A program made the translations under genes and the position numbers. Below the pieces are notes generated by a model, which saw only the letters and a list, made by a program, of their open reading frames with translations, did no database searches and was not told the DNA's origin. Shown here piece by piece: positions 34,769 through 44,605 of a stretch of DNA of 64,000 bases. The DNA is from Candidatus Lutibacillus vidarii (lineage in GTDB: Bacteria; Actinomycetota; Actinomycetes; Actinomycetales; Dermatophilaceae), in NCBI GenBank assembly GCA_016717165.1, contig JADKGA010000004.1:469220-533219 (forward strand), written 5' to 3'. Position 1 is the first letter of the stretch, and each line of letters begins with the position of its first letter.

Positions 34769-36531
34769 CGAGTTGGGTCAATTGGCTTAGTGCCTTGGTG
34801 GGGGGTGTTCGAGGGCGGTGAGGATGGCCTTGATCTCGGGGTCGATGGATGGCGGGTAGGTGTTGATGACGCCGTTGATCTCGATGGTCGCTGAGCGCAG
34901 GGGTTTGAGGGTGCGGAGGAACCGGCGTAGGGACATGCCGGTGCGGTTCTGGAGGGTCCGCGAGAGCGCGAGGGCGGCGAAGACGACGGTGAGGTGGGCT
35001 TCGATGGCGTCGCGGGTGCGGGCGAAGATCGGCCGGGCGGCAAGGTCGGTTTTGGACAGTCGGAAGGACGCCTCGATGTGCCACAGGTCGTGGTAGCTGG
35101 CGATGACCTCGGCTGGGGGCATGAGCGTGGCGGGGATATTGGTGACGTAACCTTTGAGCCCGACCAGGCGGCGGGCGCGCGCTAGTGACGCCTCATCGAG
35201 GGAGCGGGAGCCGTTGGTGATGGTGACGAACCGGGGGTGCGGGCGGTCTTCTCGCCGGCGATGACGGCCTTGGCCTTGTTCTCTTGCATCGTCAGCGTTC
35301 TGCTGTCGCGGACGGAGCGTTTGGTGGAGTAGGCCCATACCGCCCGCCACGAGGTGGCGTGCACGGCCGGGTCCCATACCGGCTCGGCGCGCTTGTTCTG
35401 GTCGTTGACTGCCGCCGCGGTCTTCGTGGCGATGCGTGGGGTGATGGTGTCGACGTGCTGCCCGTCGGTGAACGCGTCGCCGTGCCACCGGAAATGCGAC
35501 GCGAGATCCGCAGGGGCTTTGGTCACCCGGGAGCCGACGATGAACCGCAGACCTGCCTGGTCCAGTTCCCTCAGGTTCGAGGCCGAGAGCATCCCGGCGT
35601 CGGCGACGATGACCATGTCGGCGATGCCGTGGCGTTCTTGGAACTGTTTCACGATCGGCACGATCGTGAGGGTCTCGGCCTTGGTGCCTTCGAAGCAGCC
35701 GATCTCGAGGGGGAACCCCTGACGGTCCACCAGCAAGCCGACGACGATCTGTGGGTCGACGCGCCGTTCCTTGGAGTAGCCGACCTTGCGCAGGTCGTCT
35801 TCCTTCTCGGCTTCGAAGTAGAGGGTGGTCACGTCGTAGAGCACCAGGGTGAGGTTGCCGTGGGTGGCGGCATGGTGAAGCAGGCCTCAGCGAGGACCTC
35901 GCGGTAACCACCGGCGTAGGCGCGTCGCAGGGTCCGTTTGCGGGTTGACAGGCTCGCCGAGGCCCGACCCAGCTCGGCCAGGACCCGGTCGACATCCAGC
36001 AGGCTGGTCGGCTCCACGACGCGGGCGATCACCAGGTCACGGAAGACCTCATCGCCGACTGCGTCGAACCCCAACCGCGCGTACACCCCCGCCAAGGCCT
36101 GGTACAGCAGACCCGAGCTGGTCTTCAGGACGTGGGCCCTACGCACCCACCGGCGCCCTTCCGGCCCCCCGGGAAACAACTCGTGGGCCGGCGCGGGGAC
36201 CATCACCGCTTTCGGGGCCACCAGCGTCAAGCCGAGATCGAGCTCCTGCTGGGCATCGTCAGCCAGCAGACGACGGGCTTCGGCGATCAGCAGCCCAAGC
36301 TCCGCCTCATCGCGTGCCGAGCCGATATGCCGCACGATCCGCCGCCGCCCACCCACCGACTCAGCAATCTGAACCGCCGTCGCGCCCGAGGCGGTCCGAA
36401 CCCGTCGAACCCACGCCACCGACCGATCCTACCGAAACGGATTAGTGCCTCCGCGACACACTCCGCCACCACATCAGCGCAGGTCACAGCCCTGCCGCCG
36501 TGAAAGATGGCGCAAGGTGACCCAACTCAGG
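34769..36531 (-). mobile_element. IS1634-family insertion sequence with about 200-bp target duplication
   Basis: The terminal inverted repeats share GAGTTGGGTCA (left, about 34770; right, complement ending about 36528), with two to three bases of boundary uncertainty. IS1634 from Mycoplasma mycoides and IS1549 from Mycobacterium smegmatis are the known cases of IS elements producing long, variable direct repeats; this copy fits that behaviour. The insertion left both neighbouring genes whole, because each retains one copy of the duplicated segment. Confidence 0.9.
34787..36419 (-). pseudogene. IS1634-family transposase with two one-base deletions
   Basis: The N-terminal part (MAWVRRVRTASGATAVQIAE, 36419 down to about 35875) shifts frame near ACFTMPP, where ACCCAT is expected and ACCAT is found. 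The middle part continues as NLTLVLYDVTTLYFEAEKE and MVIVADAGMLSASNL, the DDE positions. A second shift near 35235 is in a C run (expected PRFVTITNGSRS, found PGSSPS). The last part (WHIEASFRLSKTDLAARPIF) ends at 34787. Both changes are single-base losses at C runs, so decay and assembly error are both possible. Confidence 0.85.
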
Positions 36532-36734
36532 TCTGAGGTCGACCTTGTTGGGCCCTCGCCAGGGCGGCAGCGCCCATCCCGGAAGCTGGACCCTCTCAGC
36601 TGGCGCGGAAGCGGTCGTACCGCAGGGTCAGCAGCTCGACGTCGGGCCGTTGGCTGCGGCTACTTGGCACCACCCGCAGCGGCATCCCGTGGAGCCCCTT
36701 GAGCCCGTGCTCGAGCAGCGGGCCGTCGGTCTCC
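36532..36734. repeat. About 200-bp direct repeat, right copy
   Basis: This is the right-hand copy of the IS1634-family target duplication. It includes the real 3' end of the HNH endonuclease gene, which therefore survives the insertion. Confidence 0.93.
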
Positions 36735-37504
36735 TCGAGGATGTCGGCGCGGATCTCGACCACCAGGTCCGGTCGCACGCCGAGGATGCGCGAGTTGTAT
36801 GCCGCGTGGTGGATCTTGCACAGCGCCAAGCCGTTGCGGACCGCGGCGACCCCGAGGTCGTGCCGGTCCTCGACGATGTGTGCGGCGTCGAGCAGCTCGT
36901 TGTGGCGCAGCGAGCAGACCGCGCAGCGCTCGTGGTAGGCCAGCATCACCATGCTGCGGGAGACCGGTTGATGCAGCCGGCGCAGGGTCTCTGAGCGGAG
37001 GTACCGTCGGACGACCTCGTCGAGCGGCGAGTCGGTCGGTCGGAGGTGCTGCAGCCCGTCGGTGGCGACGACGAACTGCTGCTGCCGGAGCTCCTCGCCG
37101 ACGAGGTAGACCGGGTAGATCGCCTGGTATAGGGCCTCAGCGACCCCCCAAAACCAGATCAACGGCTGCTGTGCGTCCATCGCTGCACGTAGCGCGCGGT
37201 TCTCGGGGTGGTCAGGGTCGTCTCCGCGCCACTTGTAACGGACCAGGCCGTCGGCCGCGATGGCGTCCTCGTACGGCCGGGGCGCACCCTCGGGCCGCCA
37301 TACCGTGCGGATCGCCAGGGCGGACGCCAGCACGGCGGGCTTGCGGATGCCGCGCTGTCTGTCCATCAGCCGGAAGCGCTCACCCTCGAAGGTGAACTCC
37401 TCGATCTCGTCCCCTGCGAGCGGGTCACGGCCGTCGTTGGTGCGCGCCGCGAGCCACTCCATCGCGGCTGACCGAAGCCGAGCATCCCGCTCGAGGGACC
37501 ACAT
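36596..37504 (-). CDS. HNH restriction-type endonuclease
   Basis: 302 residues, ATG at 37504. The C-terminal HNH domain reads CAVCSLRHNELLDAAHIVED, then NGLALCKIHHAAYN, with paired Cys and the HIV/HH metal positions. The N-terminal 200 residues (including GIRKPAVLASALAIRTVW and YKWRGDDPDHPENRALR) are of the type found in uncharacterised HNH restriction enzymes that recognise modified DNA. It was originally convergent with the GmrSD-like gene with about 25 bases between the stops. Codon use matches the native right-hand region. Confidence 0.85.
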   Translation of the reverse strand: MWSLERDARLRSAAMEWLAARTNDGRDPLAGDEIEEFTFEGERFRLMDRQRGIRKPAVLASALAIRTVWRPEGAPRPYEDAIAADGLVRYKWRGDDPDHPENRALRAAMDAQQPLIWFWGVAEALYQAIYPVYLVGEELRQQQFVVATDGLQHLRPTDSPLDEVVRRYLRSETLRRLHQPVSRSMVMLAYHERCAVCSLRHNELLDAAHIVEDRHDLGVAAVRNGLALCKIHHAAYNSRILGVRPDLVVEIRADILEETDGPLLEHGLKGLHGMPLRVVPSSRSQRPDVELLTLRYDRFRAS

Positions 37505-37561
37505 GGCCCCAGCTTGGCAGCCTGGGCTCAGGTCCGCACGGCCAACAGCTGCCGCACCGGG

Positions 37562-37864
37562 CTAGGCGCGCTTGGCCAGCTTGAGCTTCCAGGCCTCGGG
37601 GCCCTCGACGAGGTAGTTGATCTCCAGCTGGTCGCCGAAGATGCTCCGCAGCTGAGCCAGCAGCGGCAGCGGGTCGTGCGGGGCGATGAGCGCCATCGCC
37701 GCGCCCGGGGGCAGCTGGTTGACCGCACCGATGATGGCGCCGTGCCGCACGGCGTGCGGGATGAGCCGCGCGTCAAGCTCGGGCAGCTCCTCGACGTGCT
37801 CGTGGCACGAGCAGCCACCGGCCTGGGGGGCGGGGGTGATCTCGACGGGCTGCGGGGCAGTCAC
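37562..37864 (-). CDS. DUF2249 protein
   Basis: About 100 residues if started at the GTG at 37864, which has GGAGG six bases upstream; a TTG at 37876 is also open. A CSCHEH motif near the N-terminus is followed by the DUF2249 core (ELDARLIPHAVRHGAIIGAV, MALIAPHDPLPLLAQL). DUF2249 proteins occur next to nitrite, nitrous-oxide and iron-sulphur genes in actinobacteria and may bind a metal or redox ligand. Divergent from the HTH regulator gene with only 38 bases between the starts, so the two probably share regulation. Confidence 0.8.
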   Translation of the reverse strand: MTAPQPVEITPAPQAGGCSCHEHVEELPELDARLIPHAVRHGAIIGAVNQLPPGAAMALIAPHDPLPLLAQLRSIFGDQLEINYLVEGPEAWKLKLAKRA

Positions 37865-37902
37865 AGTGGCCTCCAAGGTGGCGAGTTATTACAGTCATTG
37901 AT

Positions 37903-38685
37903 GTGAAAAGTATGCACCAGGTCGGGCCGGCCCCGTCACCGGACCGTTCGGTGTGGGCCGACCCCACCCGGCGCCGGGTCCTGCTGACGCTGGCCGGGGC
38001 GGGCGGTCAGACGGTGCGCGAGCTGGCCGGCTCGGTCGGCGGGCACCCGAACACGACCCGCGGGCATCTCGACGCGCTCCTGACGGCCGGTCTGGTCTCG
38101 CGGCACGCCGGCTCCCCGGCCGACGGGCGCAGCGGGGGCGAGCCTTGCGAGGGCAGCCCGAGAGGGGGCCGCCCACCATGGGTCTACACGGTCACCGCGG
38201 TCGGTCGGTCGGCTGCCCGACGAGCCAGGTATGACGACAGCCCGCCCGAGTACCTCCAGCTCGCTGCGGCCTTCACCGAGCACGCCGCCGGGCAGTCGGA
38301 CCCCGCCGGCACGGCGAGATCCGTCGGACGCCTGTGGGGTGCCGCCTTGGCCGGGGGGCGGGCCCCCCGCACCGTGGCCGGCCGGCGACGGCTCCTGCTC
38401 GACGTGCTCGATCGGGTCGGCTTCACCCCAGTGAAGCTGGAGCAGGCGTGGGAGGCGACAGCCTCGGCTGGCCCCGGGGGCAGCGTCGCGACACTGCGGC
38501 TGACCCTGCTGACCTGCCCATTGCTCGAGGCCGCCAGACGACACCCCGAGGTCGTCTGCGAGGTCCACCGCGGAGTCATGGCGGGGACGCTGACGAGCGC
38601 GGGCCGTCATACCGAGGACGCGGACGTCGACCTCAAGCCGTGGGGACTGGCCCACGGATGCCCCGTGGCTGTGCCCTTGGGCTGA
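37903..38685 (+). CDS. ArsR/MarR-like helix-turn-helix regulator with C-terminal ligand domain
   Basis: 260 residues, GTG at 37903. A winged helix occupies residues of about 15-85 (WADPTRRRVLLTLAGAGGQTVRELAG, NTTRGHLDALLTAGLV). A C-terminal domain has a Cys near its end and HGCPVAV, similar to regulators that sense iron-sulphur or NO status. A Gly/Arg-rich insert (residues 73-90) sits in the wing. It is likely to control the divergent DUF2249 gene. Such pairs accompany denitrification genes elsewhere; none are visible in this window. Confidence 0.75.
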   Translation: MKSMHQVGPAPSPDRSVWADPTRRRVLLTLAGAGGQTVRELAGSVGGHPNTTRGHLDALLTAGLVSRHAGSPADGRSGGEPCEGSPRGGRPPWVYTVTAVGRSAARRARYDDSPPEYLQLAAAFTEHAAGQSDPAGTARSVGRLWGAALAGGRAPRTVAGRRRLLLDVLDRVGFTPVKLEQAWEATASAGPGGSVATLRLTLLTCPLLEAARRHPEVVCEVHRGVMAGTLTSAGRHTEDADVDLKPWGLAHGCPVAVPLG

Positions 38686-38779
38686 TCTCGGCGCGTTGCC
38701 GGTCCTCGGCCGGGACGGCTCCCCCGTGCGTACACTCTCCACTGTGCCGCAGGAGGCGGCCCGCAGCAGAGGGGACCTC

Positions 38780-39502
38780 ATGAGTCGGCGGCTTCGCACC
38801 GCGGCTCTCGCCGTGGCCCTGGGGGCACTTGCCGTGTCGAGCTGCAGCTCAGGCTCGGCCGGCACCGGGTCGGACGGCACTCTGACGGCGCCGACCGTAC
38901 ATGTCACGAGGGCGGCCAGCTCCACGCCAAGCTCACCTCCCGCCTCGAGCGCGTCCCGCTCGTTCTCGTATGGCGGACCGGCCAGCGAGGCCGAGGCCCA
39001 GCGGGCGGTGCGTCGAGCCCTCCTGCCCGCGGAGGTCGTCAAGGAGGTGGGCTTCACGGTCAAGGAGCAGCCCACGATCAGCAAGGAGACCTTCTTCTAC
39101 GGCTGCGACTCGGCGCTGACGGCGGAGAAGCTCCTCATCACGGCCGGCTACCAGGAGCTGCGCGACTCGTCGCGGACCGTCTTCCAGGGAGTCTCCTACC
39201 TGCCGCCCGGTGGCGCGGCCGGCAGCGTCAACGAGGCCCCGAAGCTCACCCGGTGCGCCAGCTACACCCTCGACGAGCTGGTCCACGACCAGCTCCAGGT
39301 TCAGGACCTCGCCGCCGTCAAGGGCTTCGACGCGCTGTACAGCTGGTGTGAGCGGGTCGATGGCAGGCAGTACTCGTGCGTCTCGGTGGCGGCCAAGGGG
39401 GACCTGCTTCTCCAGATGTACTCCGTCGCGAACACCCTCAACGACGCCAAGGTCACCCTTGGTCGTTTCCTCGGTCTGTCGGCCGCCCAGCTCGCCGGCT
39501 GA
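38780..39502 (+). CDS. Secreted lipoprotein of unknown function
   Basis: 240 residues, ATG at 38780 behind AGGGGAC. The N-terminus is a lipoprotein signal (SRRLRTAALAVALGALAVSSC), with the lipobox Cys at residue 22. A Ser/Thr/Pro linker follows, then a mature domain with four Cys (YGCDS, LTRCAS, YSWCERV, YSCVSV) that could form two disulphides. It looks like the sensor-type or substrate-binding small lipoproteins common in actinobacteria. No transporter is adjacent. Confidence 0.8.
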   Translation: MSRRLRTAALAVALGALAVSSCSSGSAGTGSDGTLTAPTVHVTRAASSTPSSPPASSASRSFSYGGPASEAEAQRAVRRALLPAEVVKEVGFTVKEQPTISKETFFYGCDSALTAEKLLITAGYQELRDSSRTVFQGVSYLPPGGAAGSVNEAPKLTRCASYTLDELVHDQLQVQDLAAVKGFDALYSWCERVDGRQYSCVSVAAKGDLLLQMYSVANTLNDAKVTLGRFLGLSAAQLAG

Positions 39503-39525
39503 CCCCGCGGCTGGGCCCGCCCTCC

Positions 39526-42500
39526 CTACCGCCTCGCCACGCGTACCGTCACCGAGGTCGTCGTTGAGTTCCCAGCAGCGTCGGTGGCCGTGTAGGTGAG
39601 GGTGTATCTCGCCCACTTCGCCGCCCGAAGCCGGAACGAGGTGTCGCTGAGGACCACATAGTCCCGCGCCGGACGGTTCGTGCTGATCCCGTTGAAGGTC
39701 ACGGTCACCGGGCCGCCGTCGTCCGCGGCCGTCACCGTGGTCCGCACCCGGATGAGCTTGCCGTTGGCCGGCCAGATCCGCGCCGGGGAGGCCGTCACGG
39801 TGATCGTCGGCGGCGTCGTGTCCGGCGGGGTCAGCGAGAGCCCGACGAGCACGGCGTCATGGTCCGAGGCACGGTAAGCGTCCGGTGCATAGATCGCGGC
39901 CTGGGCCGGCAGCTTGAAGGTCATGTCGTAGTCGATGAGGTCGGCCTCGTCGGCATTGGCGTGCCAGTGCGCCGTCCCGGTCACCTGACCGGTCAGGCCC
40001 GGGCTCGCCAGGGCGTGGTCGAGGTAGCCGAGCTGGCCGTCGAAGAGATACGAGTAGGCGTACTCGCCGCCATACTTCGCCACGAGGTCGGTGTACCCGC
40101 CAGCGACGATCGCCCGGACCGGGTCCTCCTTGTCGTAGGAGTTGAGGTCGCCGATGACCAGAGCCTTGGCCGAGCCTGAGTGCGTCGGGTCGGTCGCCAG
40201 CCAGTCGACCAGCGCCTCGGCGGCCGCGGTGCGCACGCCATTGCAGTTGCCCTGGCCGTTCGGGTCGATCGGGTCGCCGACGTCGTCACACGCCGAGCCC
40301 TTCGACTTCAGGTGGTTGACGACGACGGTGAGGTCGGCGCCGGTTGCAGTCTCGGTGAAGGTCTGGGCCAGCGCCGGCCGGTTCTTGTCGTCGAGGAACC
40401 TGCTGTCCACGGCCGAGGTGAGGTATGCCGGTGCGCCCTTCGGCGAGACCGTCGCCGGCCGGTAGATGACCGCCTGGAAGATCTCGTCGGTCCCGACGAC
40501 TCCCGTGTCGACATACGCATATGTGCCCGGCGCGGTCGCTGCGTTGAGCGCATCGACGAGCGTGGCCACCGCGGTCCCGTTGTTCTCGATCTCCATGAGG
40601 CCGACGATGTCGGCGTCGAGGGCGCTGATCGCGGCGACGATCTTGGCCTGCTGCCGGACAAGCTCCTCGGCGGTGTTCGCGCCGCGGCTGTTCAACGTCG
40701 TGAAGTAGTTAAGGACGTTGAAGGAGGCGACCTTCAGCGAGCCGCCGACCGCCGGTGGTGCGGTGCGCGGGTTCGTCGAGGTGTAGGTCGCCCCCGCCGT
40801 CGGCTGGAGACGCCACTTGTCGAAGCGCCAGTCGATCACCCCGGTCGCGCCGGTGACGAGGTCGCCGCCGCGGAACCGGTTGTCGAGGGTGAACGGGTCG
40901 CCGTTGGGGTGCCGGGCCGGGTCGGGGTTCTGGGTCGAGCGGCCGTCGTCAAGGGTGATCCGGTCGAGGGCGTTCGCCGCGGCGAGCGCGACTGCCTCGG
41001 GCGACCCCGGCTGGTAGACCGCGGTCGGCTGGTACTGGCGGGCGCTGCCGAGGACGATCTCTCCGAACCGGTCGAAGTCGAAGAACTCGAGGATGGCGAG
41101 GTCCTGCGGCAGCGTGGCGCGCATTCCCTCGTAGGGCTCGAGCGCGGTGGGCGACGCGAGCGGCAGGGTGACCTCGACCGGCGCGGGCAGGGCCGCCCCG
41201 GTGCTGCAGAGCACCGCGGCCGAGGCGGTCACCTCCGTCATACCGAAGAACTCGGAGACCACGCCGGCGACGTGGACGATGTCACCGACGGCGACATCGA
41301 GACCACCGGGGGCGAAGACGAAGACGCCATCGGAGGTCGCCGGGTCGGCGTCCCCGTCGTCCTGGAGGTAGTACCCCTGGAAGCCGCCGGTCTGGAAGTC
41401 ACCGACGACGACACCCTCGATCTGGACGCTCTGCCCGACCAGCGGTGAGTCGGCGCCAGACCCCTGGACCGCGGAGATCCCGGTCGCGGGGTCGTCGCAG
41501 GTCGGCGGTGGCGGCGGCGGGAGGGTCGTCGTGTTGGCCGCTCCCGGGGTATTGACCGCCTCCCCGGCGACGAGCGTCCCGGTGAAGCCCGGTATGCCGG
41601 CCAGGTCGAAGTCGTTGCGGACCCAGTCCGCGGCGGTGTCGGTGTCCGTGCCGTCCGGGATGCGCGAGGCGCCACCGGGGGCGAAGGCGCTGGTCGTGTC
41701 GTGGGTCGTGCCGAGGACCGCCGCGCTGTAGCTGAGGTCGCCGGCGCCGCCGTCGTTGACCGCAACGCTGTCGAGGAGGCTGGTCCATGGCGCCGGGTCG
41801 TCAAGGGTCCCGTTGGCGTCGGCGTCCAGCACGGTGCCGACCGCGCCGGTGAACCCGTCGACGAGGAGCAAGGTCAGCGAACCGTTCTGCACGGCGTTTG
41901 CCGCGAGCGACCCGAGCCACCGACCGTCGGCGTCGGTCGTCCCGACGGGGTGGACGCTGACGACGGACCCGACGATTCCTGGTGCGGTGGCGGTGAGGTC
42001 ACCTTCGACCTGGAGGATCGACAGCGTGGAGTAGTCGGTCGCGGGGGCGCCATACACCTCGAGGTACTCGACGTCGGTGCCCGTCGTGCTCGCGGAGAAC
42101 TCGTTGATGACCGGGGCGGTGGGGGGCGTGACCCCGCACGTGCTCGTGTGCGCCCCAAGGCCGTCGAAGGTGTCGGTGGCGTAGCCATCCCACTCGACGG
42201 CGGGGTCGAAGAGGTCGGTCGGCGTCCGGTCGGGGGTGCAGACGTCGGCCTTGCGACGCAGGGAGTTGTCCTGGGTGGAGACCAGTCCGGTGCCCCATTC
42301 GGCGCCGGGGTCAACGCCGACCTGCCCGAAGGAGTCGACGACGGTGCCGTCGGTGCGGGTCAGGACGATCGCGTCGTCGCCATTCCATAGGGACGCGGTG
42401 GTGACCTGGTCGAGCAGGGCGCCGAGCGGGCCGCCGGCCGCAGTCGACCCGAAGACGAAGACGTCGCCCGGAGCGACCGTCCCGGTGAGGGTCAGCGTCA

Positions 42501-42762
42501 CCGTCGAGGTCGTCGAGCCGTTGAAATAGGGCACCAGCTTGTAGCCGGCCAGGTCGATCGGCGCGGCGGTCGGGTTGTAGAGCTCGACCGCCTTGTTGGT
42601 CGACGTGCCCTCGACATACTCGCTGATCAGGAGGTCGTCGGGAGCGGCTGTGGCCGCTGAGACCGCGGAGGCGACCGGAGCCGCCGAGACTGTCACTGCG
42701 GGCAGACCCACCACCCCCAGGAGCGCAGCGGTGACGGCGGCGAGGAGCTGAGGTCGGCGCAT
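39526..42762 (-). CDS. Secreted ExeM/NucH-type extracellular endonuclease
   Basis: 1078 residues, ATG at 42762. A Sec signal peptide occupies about the first 28 residues. A lamin-tail domain follows (LLISEYVEGTSTNKAVELYN), then a second lamin-tail-like region, an OB-like domain (SPLVGQSVQIEGVVVGDFQ, GFQGYYLQDD) and an endonuclease/exonuclease/phosphatase domain (KVASFNVLNYFTTL, IVGLMEIENNG, VVNHLKSKG, VIGDLNSYDKEDP, ASDHDAVLVGL). The C-terminus is an Ig-like repeat with APARIW-type motif. Such enzymes digest extracellular DNA for nutrients or biofilm release. It faces the lipoprotein gene tail to tail with 23 bases between. Confidence 0.93.
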   Translation of the reverse strand: MRRPQLLAAVTAALLGVVGLPAVTVSAAPVASAVSAATAAPDDLLISEYVEGTSTNKAVELYNPTAAPIDLAGYKLVPYFNGSTTSTVTLTLTGTVAPGDVFVFGSTAAGGPLGALLDQVTTASLWNGDDAIVLTRTDGTVVDSFGQVGVDPGAEWGTGLVSTQDNSLRRKADVCTPDRTPTDLFDPAVEWDGYATDTFDGLGAHTSTCGVTPPTAPVINEFSASTTGTDVEYLEVYGAPATDYSTLSILQVEGDLTATAPGIVGSVVSVHPVGTTDADGRWLGSLAANAVQNGSLTLLLVDGFTGAVGTVLDADANGTLDDPAPWTSLLDSVAVNDGGAGDLSYSAAVLGTTHDTTSAFAPGGASRIPDGTDTDTAADWVRNDFDLAGIPGFTGTLVAGEAVNTPGAANTTTLPPPPPPTCDDPATGISAVQGSGADSPLVGQSVQIEGVVVGDFQTGGFQGYYLQDDGDADPATSDGVFVFAPGGLDVAVGDIVHVAGVVSEFFGMTEVTASAAVLCSTGAALPAPVEVTLPLASPTALEPYEGMRATLPQDLAILEFFDFDRFGEIVLGSARQYQPTAVYQPGSPEAVALAAANALDRITLDDGRSTQNPDPARHPNGDPFTLDNRFRGGDLVTGATGVIDWRFDKWRLQPTAGATYTSTNPRTAPPAVGGSLKVASFNVLNYFTTLNSRGANTAEELVRQQAKIVAAISALDADIVGLMEIENNGTAVATLVDALNAATAPGTYAYVDTGVVGTDEIFQAVIYRPATVSPKGAPAYLTSAVDSRFLDDKNRPALAQTFTETATGADLTVVVNHLKSKGSACDDVGDPIDPNGQGNCNGVRTAAAEALVDWLATDPTHSGSAKALVIGDLNSYDKEDPVRAIVAGGYTDLVAKYGGEYAYSYLFDGQLGYLDHALASPGLTGQVTGTAHWHANADEADLIDYDMTFKLPAQAAIYAPDAYRASDHDAVLVGLSLTPPDTTPPTITVTASPARIWPANGKLIRVRTTVTAADDGGPVTVTFNGISTNRPARDYVVLSDTSFRLRAAKWARYTLTYTATDAAGNSTTTSVTVRVARR

Positions 42763-42902
42763 GGGGGATGCCCTTCGTTCAGGTGGCGCGACGGTGTGCC
42801 ACTGAGGAGCCTAGTCCGAACCCGACATACCCATGCAAAGCGGCGCAAGTGTTCGCCTCACCGCCGCCTGCGCGGCGTGCGCGCGCTGCCGCGGAGTACC
42901 GC

Positions 42903-44156
42903 TCACTCCGACGGCGTACCCGCCTGCACCAGCCGCTGGAGGAGCTCGACGGCTTGCCGGACCGGTTCGGTCGGCGCGTGGGCGGCCTGGGGCTGCCTGA
43001 GCAGAGCGAGCAGGCCCGCAGCGTCCAGAGCGTCCACCGCCTGGTGGAGCGCCACCAGCCACGGGGCGATCTGCGAGCGTTGGCGCTCACCCTCGCTGAG
43101 CCGGGCCCACACCGCACGCCAGGCGGGCTTGAGGGTCGCGTCGAGCGCGGGTCCTCTGGGCGGGGACTCCCGCGCCGTGGTGGCGGTGAAGTCATCCGGG
43201 GGCAGGTGCCGGCGCCAGAGCGCGGTGGCCATCAGGAGCCCGCCGACCAGTGGCGTGTGGTACACCGTGCCGAGGACTCGTCGTCGTCTCGTCAGCTCGT
43301 CCTCGGGCCCGCTGGCGCGGGGGATCCCCGGTCCGGGGAGGATCGGGTGGTCTCGCCATACCTCCGTGAGCACTGTCCAACCGAAGACCTGCATCGGGCT
43401 CCACGGCAACCGGAGCAAGGGCGCCGTCATGAGGAGCTCCCCCAGGAGGTCCAGGTCGTCCGCAGCCAGCGCCTTGGCGATCAACGCGTCCGCGAGCTGG
43501 GACTGCTTCGCGCGGTCCACCCAGCTCGGCAGCTCGAGGCGGCCGAAGTCAGTGGCATAGGGCAGCGTGTGGCTCAAGGCGTATGCCGCGTCCACGTTCG
43601 CGCCGACCAGGTCGACGCCCTGCCCGAGGCAGGTCAGCGGCAGGACGGGGTGGTCCAGCAGCTCCTGGTCCCCGAGGATCAGGTGCCGGATCCACGCGAC
43701 GTCGAGGATGCGGAAGGGCACCCGCTCGGCAGCGCAGGCGGCCGACGACGTCAGTGCCTGAGTCACCACCCGCTCGAACTGGTCGTCGGTAAGTCCGATG
43801 CTGCTCAGGCATGCGTGAGCCAAGAACTTGGGCGCCGCGGCGCTGACCCGGCCCACGAGCTGGCGGCGGATGCTCTCCGAGCGGGCCAGCGGGGCAATCG
43901 CCTCGGCGAGGGTCTCGACCCGGGCCGTGATCGGCTCGTCACCGAGGCGGTGCGCCATCCGGAGCAGCATGGCGACCTCGGCGACCTCCTTGACCTGGTC
44001 CGGAGGGTCGGCCGTCGCAGCCACCGGCACCAGAACGTCGTGGACGAGGAGTTCGGCCACGTCCAACGAGCGGAGCAGGCAGTCGCGGGCCAGCGCTGCC
44101 GCCGGCCCGGGCAGGGGCGCGTCTGAGGGCGCCTCGGCCCGGACCGTCGTGAGCAT
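42903..44156 (-). CDS. Conserved hypothetical protein, coupled to the small gene upstream
   Basis: 417 residues from the ATG at 44156, fixed by the TGATG overlap with the 80-residue gene. The protein is leucine- and alanine-rich and almost wholly helical, without signal peptide or membrane segments. I do not recognise the family. The pairing of a large helical protein with a tiny upstream protein resembles maturation or immunity genes of some natural-product loci, but nothing else nearby supports that. Confidence 0.65.
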   Translation of the reverse strand: MLTTVRAEAPSDAPLPGPAAALARDCLLRSLDVAELLVHDVLVPVAATADPPDQVKEVAEVAMLLRMAHRLGDEPITARVETLAEAIAPLARSESIRRQLVGRVSAAAPKFLAHACLSSIGLTDDQFERVVTQALTSSAACAAERVPFRILDVAWIRHLILGDQELLDHPVLPLTCLGQGVDLVGANVDAAYALSHTLPYATDFGRLELPSWVDRAKQSQLADALIAKALAADDLDLLGELLMTAPLLRLPWSPMQVFGWTVLTEVWRDHPILPGPGIPRASGPEDELTRRRRVLGTVYHTPLVGGLLMATALWRRHLPPDDFTATTARESPPRGPALDATLKPAWRAVWARLSEGERQRSQIAPWLVALHQAVDALDAAGLLALLRQPQAAHAPTEPVRQAVELLQRLVQAGTPSE

Positions 44157-44398
44157 CAGCCGATCCGATTCAGCTCGTACCCGAGCCCGCGAATCTCGTC
44201 GGCCACCTCGACCAGGTTGAACACGCCCGGCCCGATGTGCATCGTGAACTTGTAGCAGATGCCCCACTCGGGGTCGAAGCCGTTGTCGCTGAGCACGGAG
44301 CGGACCTTGCCCGCCTCGTGGACCAGGACATCGAGGTTGATCGCGCCGATCTCATGCAGCTGCCGCAGGACGGCCACGCTGTTCTCCGGGTTGTCCAT
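44156..44398 (-). CDS. Small unknown protein, coupled to the 417-residue gene
   Basis: 80 residues, ATG at 44398 behind GAAGGAGG. The sequence (MDNPENSVAVLRQLHEIGAI ... LSDNGFDPEWGICYKFTMHI) is acidic and looks folded, not like a leader peptide. Its last Gly-Leu-Gly-Tyr-Glu part resembles the end of a small alpha/beta protein. Its stop overlaps the next start as TGATG. No family is recognised. Confidence 0.6.
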   Translation of the reverse strand: MDNPENSVAVLRQLHEIGAINLDVLVHEAGKVRSVLSDNGFDPEWGICYKFTMHIGPGVFNLVEVADEIRGLGYELNRIG

Positions 44399-44605
44399 GA
44401 CTCTGCCTCCTTCGTCGGCTGGCGATCTGCCAGCACGAGTGAGAGGAGGTCTGCGCACCGCCATGGATACCTGGGGACCGCCCGCCCACCCTTGTCTCCC
44501 CGCCGTGGGTGCATGGTTCGTCGCTGTGTATGCCGAGGGCGCGAGGGCCCTCGGGTGCTCCAGAACGGGCGAGCCACCGGCCCGGGGCCTTGGCATCATG
44601 GCGGA

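Noticed and set aside
40180..41448. 422-codon plus-strand frame within the extracellular nuclease gene
   Set aside because: It is an antisense frame produced by high G+C; composition is Arg/Asp/Gly-rich with no recognisable domain, while the minus strand encodes clear nuclease motifs.
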